This document shows positions 22,094 through 29,720 of a stretch of DNA of 39,057 nucleotides, one piece after another. Location of the stretch: positions 1 to 39,057 of IMG/VR virus record IMGVR_UViG_3300007735_000707; one strand, written 5' to 3'. Every line of letters begins with the position of its first letter. The stretch's first letter is position 1. The notes below the pieces were generated by a model. That model was not told the origin of the DNA. It made no database searches and worked only from the letters and a program-made list of their open reading frames with translations. Source of the DNA: a virus. The position numbers and the translations under genes are program-made.

Positions 22094-22347
22094 TGGACCC
22101 AAGACTAAAGCGAGCAGGAGTGTCAGGCTTTAACAAGCCTAAGCGCACACCAAGTCATCCAAAGAAGTCACACGTTGTTGTGGCTAAAGAAGGCGATAAG
22201 GTCAAAACTATTCGCTTTGGTCAGCAGGGTGTTACTGGCGATAAAAAGCCAACAGCACGTCAAGCATCATTCAAGGCTAGGCACGCAAAGAATATTGCCA
22301 AGGGCAAGATGTCTGCTGCCTACTGGGCAGATAAGGTGAAGTGGTGA
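22093..22347 (+). CDS. Basic conserved phage protein, 84 aa
   Basis: MDPRLKRAGVSGFNKPKRTP, a beta core SHVVVAKEGDKVKTIRFGQQ, and the end SFKARHAKNIAKGKMSAAYW. This pattern (LKRAGVxGxNKPKxTP, KTIRFGQ, FKARH...KGKxSxAYWA) recurs in phage structural regions and is of unknown function. Strongly basic; may contact packaged DNA. Confidence 0.8.
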   Translation: MDPRLKRAGVSGFNKPKRTPSHPKKSHVVVAKEGDKVKTIRFGQQGVTGDKKPTARQASFKARHAKNIAKGKMSAAYWADKVKW

Positions 22348-22502
22348 AGAAGAAATCATTCTGGGATACAAAGAATCCTAATAAGAAATCAACACCTTTG
22401 ACTGCTGCACAAAAAGCAAAAGCAAAGGCTAGGGCTAAGGCAGCAGGTCGACCTTATCCAAACTTAGTAGACAACGCGGCAGTTAAAAGAAAGGCTAAGT
22501 AA
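22344..22502 (+). CDS. Lys/Ala-rich mini-protein, 52 aa
   Basis: GTG start overlapping the previous stop by 4 nt. MKKKSFWDTKNPNKKSTPLT, then AQKAKAKARAKAAGRPYPNL and a basic end. The KAKAKARAKAAGRPYPN motif is familiar from basic phage mini-proteins. Last of the Lys-rich cluster; TAATG to the next gene. Confidence 0.7.
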   Translation: MKKKSFWDTKNPNKKSTPLTAAQKAKAKARAKAAGRPYPNLVDNAAVKRKAK

Positions 22503-22768
22503 TGGCTAGTATTCCAGGTTTATCATTTTGTGCTGAACTTAATCGTTTGGCAAATGGTGGTAATTATCCACTAATGACTGCGTTCAAGGAGTCACAAGGC
22601 GCAGCCAATGCTTGGGCTGGGACAACAGGCAAGGGCTTAATTGCTGCTCTGAACTACAAGGCTGATGCTAACCGTCAACCTAATAACTTTAAAAACCTTA
22701 ATGCTATCTGTAACGAGTTAGCATCTACTACTGGACTATCTGCTCTTGCAGCATTGAGGACTATCTAA
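22502..22768 (+). CDS. Structural-region protein, 88 aa
   Basis: MASIPGLSFCAELNRLANGG, then WAGTTGKGLIAALNYKADAN and CNELASTTGLSALAALRTI. Compact helical protein without charge clusters. Its position just before the adaptor, with a 1-nt overlap, suggests a head-tail connector accessory. No family recognised. Confidence 0.7.
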   Translation: MASIPGLSFCAELNRLANGGNYPLMTAFKESQGAANAWAGTTGKGLIAALNYKADANRQPNNFKNLNAICNELASTTGLSALAALRTI

Positions 22769-23685
22769 TGCCAACACTTGAAAGTATGATTGATGAAGTG
22801 CTCATCAATCTTGCAGGTTATACATACCAGCAGGACAGAGCAACTTACATTACACAAAATGTAACCAGTACTCCATCTACTATTGCTAGCCCTACTATTC
22901 TTCAGTTGGCATCTACCGATAATATCGGTAAGGGAACAATTGAAATCGATGAGGAACTCATCTGGTTAGATTCTTTTGACCGCGTATCTAATACTGCAAC
23001 AGTTCCACCTTGGGGTCGTGGCTACCTAGGCACAACAACAGCAGCACATACCGCTGGGGCTAAGGTTACTATCACACCTACATTCCCACGCTACGTTGTC
23101 AAAAAAGCACTCAACGATACTATCGCAGCCTTTGGCTCTAATATCTTTGCAGTCAAGACAACAACATTTACTTTTAATGCAGCACAGACTACCTATGCAT
23201 TCAATGGTTTAAATATCAATAACATTATGACAATTATGTGGCAGGATATTGGACCATCACAGGAATGGTTCCCAGTTCGTCGTTGGTCTTGGGACTCTAT
23301 TGCATCTGATTCAGCATTTGGTTCTAATGCACAGACTGTAACTATCGGTGACTTTGTTCAACCAGGTCGCACAGTTAAGGTCATCTATGCAACTGACCCA
23401 GTGGCGTTTACATCCAATACACAAGACTATGCAACACAAACAGGATTACCTAATTCAACACGCGATGTTGCAATCTTAGGTGCTTCTTATCGCCTGTTGA
23501 CTTACCTAGACCCAGCACGTGCGTCTCAAGTAAGTCCTCAGGCTGATGAGACAGATAGCAAGCGTCCATTCGGTGCATCACAGACTGCTACCAAGCAACT
23601 CTACGCACTCTATACACAACGCCTTAACGAAGAAACAGCAAGACAACAATCCCAGTATCCAATCCGCGTTCACTACAGCCGATAG
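22768..23685 (+). CDS. Head-tail adaptor / tail tube A-like protein, 305 aa
   Basis: N-terminal MPTLESMIDEVLINLAGYTY and late helical part (STRDVAILGASYRLLTYLDP) resemble gp11-type adaptors of podoviruses. Residues about 50-110 form a beta domain with the tail-protein motif PPWGRGYLGTTTAAHTAGAK, also present in the next gene's N-terminus. Likely binds the portal and receives the nozzle protein (29721). Assignment is by pattern and order. Confidence 0.65.
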   Translation: MPTLESMIDEVLINLAGYTYQQDRATYITQNVTSTPSTIASPTILQLASTDNIGKGTIEIDEELIWLDSFDRVSNTATVPPWGRGYLGTTTAAHTAGAKVTITPTFPRYVVKKALNDTIAAFGSNIFAVKTTTFTFNAAQTTYAFNGLNINNIMTIMWQDIGPSQEWFPVRRWSWDSIASDSAFGSNAQTVTIGDFVQPGRTVKVIYATDPVAFTSNTQDYATQTGLPNSTRDVAILGASYRLLTYLDPARASQVSPQADETDSKRPFGASQTATKQLYALYTQRLNEETARQQSQYPIRVHYSR

Positions 23686-23693
23686 GTAAATAA

Positions 23694-25859
23694 ATGACAA
23701 CAAGAAAATATTCCTCACGCTCACAGCAAACTACGCTAGCAGCAGGTATTACAGATACAGCAACAAGTTGTACTGTAGTCTCTGGCTCAGCGTTACTTGG
23801 TGGAGCAACCGTTCCCGCTGGTACAACATTTACTGTTGTCATTGACCCAGATACAGCCCTTGAAGAAATTGTAGATGTCACGGCTGTTAGTACTAACGTA
23901 TTAACAATCACCCGTGGCGTTGAGAATGCAGGTACTGGTCAGGCTCACTCTGCTGGTGCTGCTGTTCGACATATGGCAATTGGTCGTGACTTCCGCGAAG
24001 CCAACCTTCATATTGAAGCAACTGGTGCTTACAACGATGGTACTGGTACACACGCTATGCACGGACTTGGTTCGTCAGATGGTGTGGTAGTAGGTACTGA
24101 TGCTACACAGACTCTTACTAATAAAACTCTTACCGCTCCAGTTCTTACTGGTGCTGGTGTAGATGCAAGCATTGTGTTTGAAGGTAGCACTGCCGATGCA
24201 TTTGAAACTACTCTTACTGTAGTTGACCCAACACAAGACAACACAATTACTTTGCCTAATACAACTGGCACTGTTGCAATTCTTACCGCTACTCAGACAA
24301 TGACTAATAAAACTTTAACAAGTCCTATTATTTCTGGTAGCCCAGTTATTACTGGTTTGTCATCTGCTGGAATGTCAGCATCATCTGCTGCACCTAAAGA
24401 CTATGTTGACTCTATTCTTGGTTCTGCTACTGCAGCATCTACATCTGCTGCATCTGCTGCTACCAGCGCTTCGAGCGCTGCTACATCTGCTACTTCCGCA
24501 GCCACATCTGCGAGTTTAGCACTAACATCTGCTGGTTCTGCTGCGACATCAGCAACAGCAGCAGCAACCTCTGCTGCAAGTGCCGCTACAAGCGCTACAG
24601 CAGCGGCTACAAGCGCGACTAGCGCGGCTGCTAGTGCTACTGCGGCTGCTACGTCTGCTGCCTCTGCAGCGGCGGCTACCTCAGCCGTGGCTACATCGGC
24701 AGCCTCTGCTGCTACCTCAGCAAGCAGCGCGGCTACTTCAGCCAGCAATGCTGCTACATCGGCTTCATCGGCTTTAACATCAGCCAGTTCTGCAGCAACT
24801 AGTGCCTCAAGCGCTGCTGCTTCAGCAGCATCTATGGCAGGTTCTGTTGCTGCTGCTGCTACATCTGCAACTTCGGCTGCAGCCTCAGCAACTGCTGCCG
24901 CAACTAGCGCAACAAGTGCTGCTGCTAGCGCAACGGCTGCAGCAACGTCAGCAACCAGCGCTGCAGCATCTGCAACAACTGCTGCTAACTCAGTAGCAAC
25001 TATTGCTACATATGCATCTAATGCTTTAACTTCAGCCAACAGCGCTGCAACAAGTGCAGCATCTGCTGCCGCATCTACAAGTGCGGCTGCTACTAGTGCG
25101 GCATCCGCTGCTACTTCAGCATCGTCTGCTGCTACAAGTGCAACTGATGCTGCTATAATTTATGACAATTTTGATGACAGATATCTAGGCGCTAAATCAA
25201 CTCCACCTACATTAGACAATGATGGTAATGCACTTATTACAGGTGCTTTGTATTGGAACACCCCTAGCGCTACTATGTTTGCTTGGTCGGGTTCTGCTTG
25301 GGGTTCTATTTCCTCAACTGCAGCAATCTATCGTTACCGTTACACAGCAACTGGCGGAGAAACTTCAAAGTCTGGTCCAGATGATAACGGTTTAACTCTT
25401 TCTTATCTTGTAGGTTATGAGCAAGTATATCTTAATGGTGTGCTTCTTGTGCGCACCCAAGACTATACAGCAACAAGTGGCACAAGTATTACAGCATTAT
25501 CTCCAGCGTTATCTGCAAGTGATGTGCTAGAAATTATTACATTCACAGCATTTGATTTGGCTACAGCAGTTCCTAATACAGCGTACACAGCAAAGGGAGC
25601 AATCCTTGTAGGTACCGCTGCTGGAACTTATGCTGCGCAAGCAGTAGGTAGTAATGGACAAGTTCTTACAGCCAACTCTGCTCAAGCAGATGGAATTGAA
25701 TGGACAACAATTTCAGGCTACTCAGCACCTACTTTAGGTACAACTGTAGTAACATCTGGTGTAACTATTACAACAATTTCAGGATTAACCGACGTAGTAC
25801 TCAACGGTCCAGGAAGTGTGGCAGACGAACTGACACTCATCTTTATGGGCGCACTCTAA
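23694..25859 (+). CDS. Tail fibre with Ala/Ser/Thr repeat shaft, 721 aa
   Basis: Receptor-contacting fibre. Residues 1-110 are an attachment domain with the ITRGVENAGTGQAHSAGAAV motif. Around 130-210 come twin beta segments TQTLTNKTLTAP and TQTMTNKTLTSP. Residues about 242-486 are an almost pure Ala/Ser/Thr shaft built on 7-residue units of the kind SAATSAS. Residues 490-721 form the distal tip. The shaft should form a thin trimeric rod. Start spaced 8 nt after the adaptor. Confidence 0.85.
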   Translation: MTTRKYSSRSQQTTLAAGITDTATSCTVVSGSALLGGATVPAGTTFTVVIDPDTALEEIVDVTAVSTNVLTITRGVENAGTGQAHSAGAAVRHMAIGRDFREANLHIEATGAYNDGTGTHAMHGLGSSDGVVVGTDATQTLTNKTLTAPVLTGAGVDASIVFEGSTADAFETTLTVVDPTQDNTITLPNTTGTVAILTATQTMTNKTLTSPIISGSPVITGLSSAGMSASSAAPKDYVDSILGSATAASTSAASAATSASSAATSATSAATSASLALTSAGSAATSATAAATSAASAATSATAAATSATSAAASATAAATSAASAAAATSAVATSAASAATSASSAATSASNAATSASSALTSASSAATSASSAAASAASMAGSVAAAATSATSAAASATAAATSATSAAASATAAATSATSAAASATTAANSVATIATYASNALTSANSAATSAASAAASTSAAATSAASAATSASSAATSATDAAIIYDNFDDRYLGAKSTPPTLDNDGNALITGALYWNTPSATMFAWSGSAWGSISSTAAIYRYRYTATGGETSKSGPDDNGLTLSYLVGYEQVYLNGVLLVRTQDYTATSGTSITALSPALSASDVLEIITFTAFDLATAVPNTAYTAKGAILVGTAAGTYAAQAVGSNGQVLTANSAQADGIEWTTISGYSAPTLGTTVVTSGVTITTISGLTDVVLNGPGSVADELTLIFMGAL
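24420..25150 (+). repeat. Low-complexity repeat coding the fibre shaft
   Basis: GCT/GCA/TCT/ACA-rich degenerate 21-nt periodicity encoding Ala/Ser/Thr heptads. Third bases vary widely although the protein repeats, so the array is old or under protein-level selection. It may be prone to in-frame expansion and contraction. Opposite-strand frames here are artefacts of composition. Confidence 0.85.
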
Positions 25860-25876
25860 GCGAAAGGTAGTAACTA

Positions 25877-26182
25877 ATGGCTACAACAACTAAAGCGCTG
25901 TTCCGAGGAGCAGCAACAACTACACTAACAACTACCCTATACACGGTACCTTCTGCAACAACTGCAGTTGTAACTAATATTGTTGTTACCAACACTGGTG
26001 CAAGTGGATACACATTTGACTTAGCACTTAATGGTACAAAGTTAGCAGCAGGTGTTTCTATTGCTGCCAACTCAATTGCAACATTTGACATTAAGCAAGT
26101 GCTTGCAGCAACAAATACTATTCAAGGTGGAGCCAGTAATACTGCTGTCAATTTCCACATCTCAGGCGTGGAGGTATCATAA
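25877..26182 (+). CDS. Tail module protein A1, 101 aa
   Basis: Beta-rich: MATTTKALFRGAATTTLTTT, then LYTVPSATTAVVTNIVVTNT, ending HISGVEVS. It is paralogous to the product at 27383 (shared LYTVP, VV.TI.V.N, F...G.E.S). A jelly-roll or Ig-like tail accessory is likely. First gene of the first copy of a duplicated A-B-C module. Confidence 0.8.
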   Translation: MATTTKALFRGAATTTLTTTLYTVPSATTAVVTNIVVTNTGASGYTFDLALNGTKLAAGVSIAANSIATFDIKQVLAATNTIQGGASNTAVNFHISGVEVS

Positions 26183-26183
26183 T

Positions 26184-26939
26184 ATGGGAGTAGCAGTATT
26201 TCCTGCCGCTGGTGGCGGCTTAACTCAAAAATTTCAAACATTTGCATCTGGAACTACATCTTGGACTGCTCCTACTGGAGTAACAACAATTGAATGTTTA
26301 CTTGTTGGCGGTGGCGGAGGTGGTGCTGGAAAAACAGCAAACCCTGGTGATGCAGGTGGCGGAGGTGGTGGTGGACAAGTAGTAAAACAATTTTTAACTG
26401 TTGTACCAGGCACTTCATATTCTGTTGTAATTGGCGCAGGTGGTGCTGGTGGTACAGGTACTGCGGTAGGTAGTACAGGTACAAGTTCAAGTTTTGGTTC
26501 TTTATTAACTTGCGGTGGTGGCGGAGGTGGTGCACCAAGCGGTCTTACTCCCGGCGCAGGTGGTTCTGGAACAAATGCTTATGGTGGCGGATATATGGGT
26601 GGAAGCGGTTGGATAGGTGGTGTGCCTGCTAACGGTGGAAGTTCTGGTGGCGCAACTGGAAATTATGGTTCTGGCGGCGGTGGTGGTGGTGCTGGAGGTG
26701 TTGGTATGTCAACAGATAACTCTGGTTCAAGTGCTTCCGTAGGTATTGGTGGTCCAGCACTTTATGGATTTGGTGGTGGTGGAAATGGTGCTTATGCCTT
26801 AAATAACCAAACAAATATGACCACGAATGCTCGTGCTAATTCTGGCGGTGGCGGAGGTGGGATTGGTTCAGCAAATTCTACTGCTTACAATGGTGGTGCT
26901 GGCGGTTCAGGTTATTGTGAAATTAATTATTGGTCATAA
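26184..26939 (+). CDS. Gly-rich tail adhesin B1, 251 aa
   Basis: MGVAVFPAAGGGLTQKFQTF, then TTSWTAPTGVTTIECLLVGG followed by repeated poly-Gly blocks and a conserved end NGGAGGSGYCEINYWS. Poly-Gly sandwich adhesins at fibre tips (e.g. gp38-like of T4-type phages) bind host surface receptors, and this is the likely role. Start at 26184 chosen because it begins right after the A1 stop; upstream codons in the same frame lie inside A1. Paralogous to 27712. Confidence 0.82.
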   Translation: MGVAVFPAAGGGLTQKFQTFASGTTSWTAPTGVTTIECLLVGGGGGGAGKTANPGDAGGGGGGGQVVKQFLTVVPGTSYSVVIGAGGAGGTGTAVGSTGTSSSFGSLLTCGGGGGGAPSGLTPGAGGSGTNAYGGGYMGGSGWIGGVPANGGSSGGATGNYGSGGGGGGAGGVGMSTDNSGSSASVGIGGPALYGFGGGGNGAYALNNQTNMTTNARANSGGGGGGIGSANSTAYNGGAGGSGYCEINYWS

Positions 26940-26948
26940 GGAGATATG

Positions 26949-27224
26949 ATGGCACATTTTGCAGAAATAAATTCAAACAATGTAGTACTGCGCGTACTAG
27001 TAGTAGCAAATGAACACGAACATCGTGGGCAAGAGTTTCTTGCCAATGATTGTAACTTGGGTGGAACCTGGATTCAAACATCTTACAATGGAAACATTCG
27101 TAACAAGTTTGCAGGAATTGGCGACATCTACGATGAAATCAATGACGAGTTCTATACACCAGTATCTGATGCAGTCAATGTTGACTCAACAGTTAATGAG
27201 CAAACAGCGATTGAAGGTGCATAA
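26949..27224 (+). CDS. Tail module protein C1 (MAHFA family), 91 aa
   Basis: MAHFAEINSNNVVLRVLVVA, then GTWIQTSYNGNIRNKFAGIG and DIYDEINDEFYTPV. This small phage family is usually encoded with tail fibres; the function is not known. I chose the second of two adjacent ATGs because it aligns with the paralogue at 28627 and has better spacing from AAGGAG. Confidence 0.8.
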   Translation: MAHFAEINSNNVVLRVLVVANEHEHRGQEFLANDCNLGGTWIQTSYNGNIRNKFAGIGDIYDEINDEFYTPVSDAVNVDSTVNEQTAIEGA

Positions 27225-27379
27225 TGACTAAAGCCCGCGTAAATGCAGACAACGCATCTGCTGATATTCAAGGCGTAACTGCTGGTACTGGACTTAGCGG
27301 TGGTGGTACATCAGGTACTGTAACGCTTAGTCTTCAAACAGACCCAAACCCGACAGCACTAATGACAATGGGAGCATAA
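27224..27379 (+). CDS. Fibre-fragment mini-protein, 51 aa
   Basis: MTKARVNADNASADIQGVTA, then GTGLSGGGTSGTVTLSL. The GVTAGTGLSGGGTSGTVTL segment is a common tail-fibre repeat, so this may be a leftover fibre piece or a small linker. It sits exactly between the two copies of the A-B-C module, perhaps marking the duplication boundary. TAATG overlap with C1. Confidence 0.6.
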   Translation: MTKARVNADNASADIQGVTAGTGLSGGGTSGTVTLSLQTDPNPTALMTMGA

Positions 27380-27382
27380 CAA

Positions 27383-27712
27383 ATGCCAACAACTTATAAA
27401 GTATTAGGGCAAGTAGCCCCAAGCGCAACAACAGCAACAACTCTATATACTGTACCAGCAAGCACACAGACAGTAGTATCAACTATTGCAGTTTCTAATC
27501 AGGCAGGTTCAGCAGGTTCATACCGTATTGCTATTCGCCCTGCGGGTGAAACATTAGCAGCAAAGCATTACATTGCTTATGACTCTGCTATCACAGCAAA
27601 CAACTCAACTATGATTACTATTGGTGTCACACTTGGTGCAACTGATGTCATTACTGTATATGCATCATCTGCAAGTATGTCATTCAATGCGTTCGGAAGC
27701 GAGATTTCATAA
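27383..27712 (+). CDS. Tail module protein A2, 109 aa
   Basis: MPTTYKVLGQVAPSATTATT, then LYTVPASTQTVVSTIAVSNQ, ending FNAFGSEIS. Diverged paralogue of 25877. Overlaps the Gly-rich gene by one base. Confidence 0.8.
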   Translation: MPTTYKVLGQVAPSATTATTLYTVPASTQTVVSTIAVSNQAGSAGSYRIAIRPAGETLAAKHYIAYDSAITANNSTMITIGVTLGATDVITVYASSASMSFNAFGSEIS

Positions 27713-28614
27713 TGGCTGTATCCTCATTAGTAGCCGCTGGTGGCGGCGTAACTCAAAAAGTTACAGAATTTACAAGTACTGGAACATTTACTGCTCCAGC
27801 AAATTGTACTACTGTAGAAATTTTACTTGTTGGCGGTGGCGGTGGTGGTGGTTCTTGCCGTATAGTTGGCACCGATGCTCGTAACTCTGCTGGCGGTGGC
27901 GGTGGTGGAACTGTAAGAAAAGCAATTTTACCAGTAACTCCTAATACTTCTTATACAGTAACCATTGGCGCTGGTGGTGCAGGTGGTGCAAGCACAGGTG
28001 TTGCTGGCTCTGTTGGTGGAGATAGTTCTTTTGGCGCATTGCTAACTGCATTAGGTGGGGGTAGCGGTGGTGGAAAAAATGAATCTAGCACTCTAGCAGG
28101 AACAAGTCGTGGAACTGCTGGTGGTTTTGGTACATCGGCTGTAAATACTGGTCAGAATACACCAGGGTCTCCTGGAGGTGGCGCTGGTGGTCCTGCTAGT
28201 TGGAATCAAACTGGCACCAATCCATTTGAGGCTTCTTATAATAGTCAATCAAGAACAGTTGCATCCGTTCAAGGCAGTTCTAACACTCCAGGTGTTGGTG
28301 GCGCTTCAATTCCGCCAATCGGTGGTGGAGTAATAACCCAGTTTTCTATTCTTGGTGGTATAGGAATAGATGGTTACGGCGCTGGAGGTCTTCCTGGAAT
28401 AGCGTCTTCTGAAACAGCCTTTATAATTTCAGGCTATAGCGGCGTTCCAGTTACATTTCCAACTGGCAATGGACAAGCAGTAACTGGTGGCTCAGGACAA
28501 GCAAACTCTGGTAATGGTGGCAACGGAGGTTCTGCTTGGGGTGGCGGCAGTTCAATTGTTGGCAATGGCGGTGCTGGTGGTTCAGGTTACTGCCGAGTTA
28601 TATATTGGTCATAA
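27712..28614 (+). CDS. Gly-rich tail adhesin B2, 300 aa
   Basis: MAVSSLVAAGGGVTQKVTEF, then TFTAPANCTTVEILLVGG, many poly-Gly turns and the end NGGAGGSGYCRVIYWS. The ends match the paralogue at 26184 while the central segments differ (for instance NTGQNTPGSPGGGAGGPASW), as expected for receptor-specific loops. About 49 residues longer than B1. Confidence 0.82.
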   Translation: MAVSSLVAAGGGVTQKVTEFTSTGTFTAPANCTTVEILLVGGGGGGGSCRIVGTDARNSAGGGGGGTVRKAILPVTPNTSYTVTIGAGGAGGASTGVAGSVGGDSSFGALLTALGGGSGGGKNESSTLAGTSRGTAGGFGTSAVNTGQNTPGSPGGGAGGPASWNQTGTNPFEASYNSQSRTVASVQGSSNTPGVGGASIPPIGGGVITQFSILGGIGIDGYGAGGLPGIASSETAFIISGYSGVPVTFPTGNGQAVTGGSGQANSGNGGNGGSAWGGGSSIVGNGGAGGSGYCRVIYWS

Positions 28615-28626
28615 GGAGAATAGACA

Positions 28627-28881
28627 ATGGCACATTTTGCACAAGTAGATGAAAACAATACAGTAGTTCGTGTTTTAGTTGTTCCTAATGAAGAAGAACA
28701 CAGAGGCAATGAATACTTAAATGAACTTGGTTTAACTGGAAACTGGATACAAACATCTTTTAATCATAGGATTAGAGGTAAGTTTGCTGGCGCTGGAGAT
28801 ATTTATGATTCAATAAATGATGTGTTTATTGAAGGTCCACAAAATATTGTTACTCCAGAATTGGAAGAGCCAACAGAATAA
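28627..28881 (+). CDS. Tail module protein C2 (MAHFA family), 84 aa
   Basis: MAHFAQVDENNTVVRVLVVP, then GNWIQTSFNHRIRGKFAGAG and DIYDSINDVF; paralogue of 26949 with a different short tail (PQNIVTPELEEPTE). AAGGAGAATAGACA precedes the ATG. Confidence 0.8.
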   Translation: MAHFAQVDENNTVVRVLVVPNEEEHRGNEYLNELGLTGNWIQTSFNHRIRGKFAGAGDIYDSINDVFIEGPQNIVTPELEEPTE

Positions 28882-28930
28882 AACTTATCCCTCAGCACGG
28901 ATTCAAACTGCTCAACTAACATTTGCTTAC

Positions 28931-28960
28931 TTGACAAGGTATGTTACAATAGTGTATAGG
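28931..28960 (+). promoter_or_regulatory. Candidate promoter for glycosyltransferase/nozzle genes
   Basis: TTGACA at 28931-28936, 18-bp spacer, TATAGG at 28955-28960. An alternative is TTGCTT-N16-TACAAT (28923-28950). Lies in the only sizeable gap (28882-28988) of the distal late region. Confidence 0.55.
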
Positions 28961-28971
28961 CAAGCTTGCCT
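28958..28971. promoter_or_regulatory. 14-bp palindromic operator candidate
   Basis: AGGCAAGCTTGCCT is a perfect palindrome overlapping the end of the -10 and the expected transcription start, a classical repressor position. Confidence 0.45.
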
Positions 28972-28988
28972 TAAATAAGGGGACAATA

Positions 28989-29711
28989 ATGGCTAAAGTA
29001 AACAAGGGAACAGTAGCAATAGGTTGGTGTGACAACGGTAATACTGATGGCAAATTCACAGAGGGTATGGTTTCCATAGCCCTTCAAGCACCTGCCAACG
29101 GCATTGAGATTACGCACAGTATGCGAGTACAGGGTAATCAGATTGGTCGTCAACGTCAAGTACTCTTTGATTACTGGGCAGACCAAATCAAAACTGATTG
29201 GCTCTTATGGGTTGACTCAGACATCGTTATAGATATCCACGTACTGGCAAAGGTGTGGGATGCAGCAGACAAGATTGGCAAGCCAGTAGTAACTGGAACT
29301 TACTTTATCTCCAAACAAAACGAAGGCACATTAGCCCAACCGTTTCCTGCGCTTTTCCACAATGTAGACGAACACACAATTCAACACGTACACCCACTGC
29401 CTGAGAATCAAGTAATACCAGTTGACTCTGCAGGTTTTGGTTTCGTCTTGATGCATAAGTCTGTAATACCAGCACTACGTGCCAAGTTCCCAAACCAATC
29501 ATTATTTGCAGAACAAGAAGGTTTGGGAGATAAGTATGTGGGCGAGGACATTGTGTTCTTCCGCAAGATGAAAGAAGCAGGCATTCCGCTATACGCACAC
29601 ACTGGTGCGCTAGTAAAGCATATGAAACGATTCTCATTAGATGCCGATTACTACGGTCTCTTCTGGAGTTGGCAAGCATTAAAGAAGAAAATAGAGCAAG
29701 ACAAACCTTAA
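28989..29711 (+). CDS. GT-A glycosyltransferase-like protein, 240 aa
   Basis: Transfers a sugar from a nucleotide-sugar donor; target unknown. Shows RQVLFDYWADQ, then the metal-binding DxD in LLWVDSDIVI (76-78), the acceptor-side VDSAGFGFVLM, and the ED motif GEDIVFFRKM (186-187), as in GT2-like enzymes. Embedded among tail genes with its own promoter-like sequence, so it may decorate virion fibres or the host surface. ATG follows AAGGGGACAATA. Confidence 0.82.
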   Translation: MAKVNKGTVAIGWCDNGNTDGKFTEGMVSIALQAPANGIEITHSMRVQGNQIGRQRQVLFDYWADQIKTDWLLWVDSDIVIDIHVLAKVWDAADKIGKPVVTGTYFISKQNEGTLAQPFPALFHNVDEHTIQHVHPLPENQVIPVDSAGFGFVLMHKSVIPALRAKFPNQSLFAEQEGLGDKYVGEDIVFFRKMKEAGIPLYAHTGALVKHMKRFSLDADYYGLFWSWQALKKKIEQDKP

Positions 29712-29720
29712 GGAGTCTAA

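Larger units (their letters stand above)
25877..27224 (+). repeat. Tail module copy 1 (A1-B1-C1)
   Basis: Three genes in the order beta protein, Gly-rich adhesin, MAHFA protein. The same order recurs at 27383-28881 with diverged sequence. At DNA level the best-kept part is TATTGGTCATAAGGAGA before the C gene and ATGGCACATTTTGCA at its start. Confidence 0.85.
27383..28881 (+). repeat. Tail module copy 2 (A2-B2-C2)
   Basis: Second copy of the beta protein / Gly-rich adhesin / MAHFA cassette. All three members have diverged from copy 1; the C genes are the closest pair and the adhesin variable blocks the most different. Confidence 0.85.

Noticed and set aside
24401-25039. 212-residue Ala/Val-rich leftward open frame
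   Set aside because: It is the mirror of the fibre shaft repeat; composition is an artefact of GCT/GCA codons and there is no ribosome site.
24420-25150. CRISPR-like array
   Set aside because: Units are degenerate, in frame, without spacers, and encode a fibre shaft.
26272-26814. Leftward His/Leu/Gln-rich frames opposite the Gly-rich adhesin
   Set aside because: Shadows of GGT/GGC repeats, with implausible composition.
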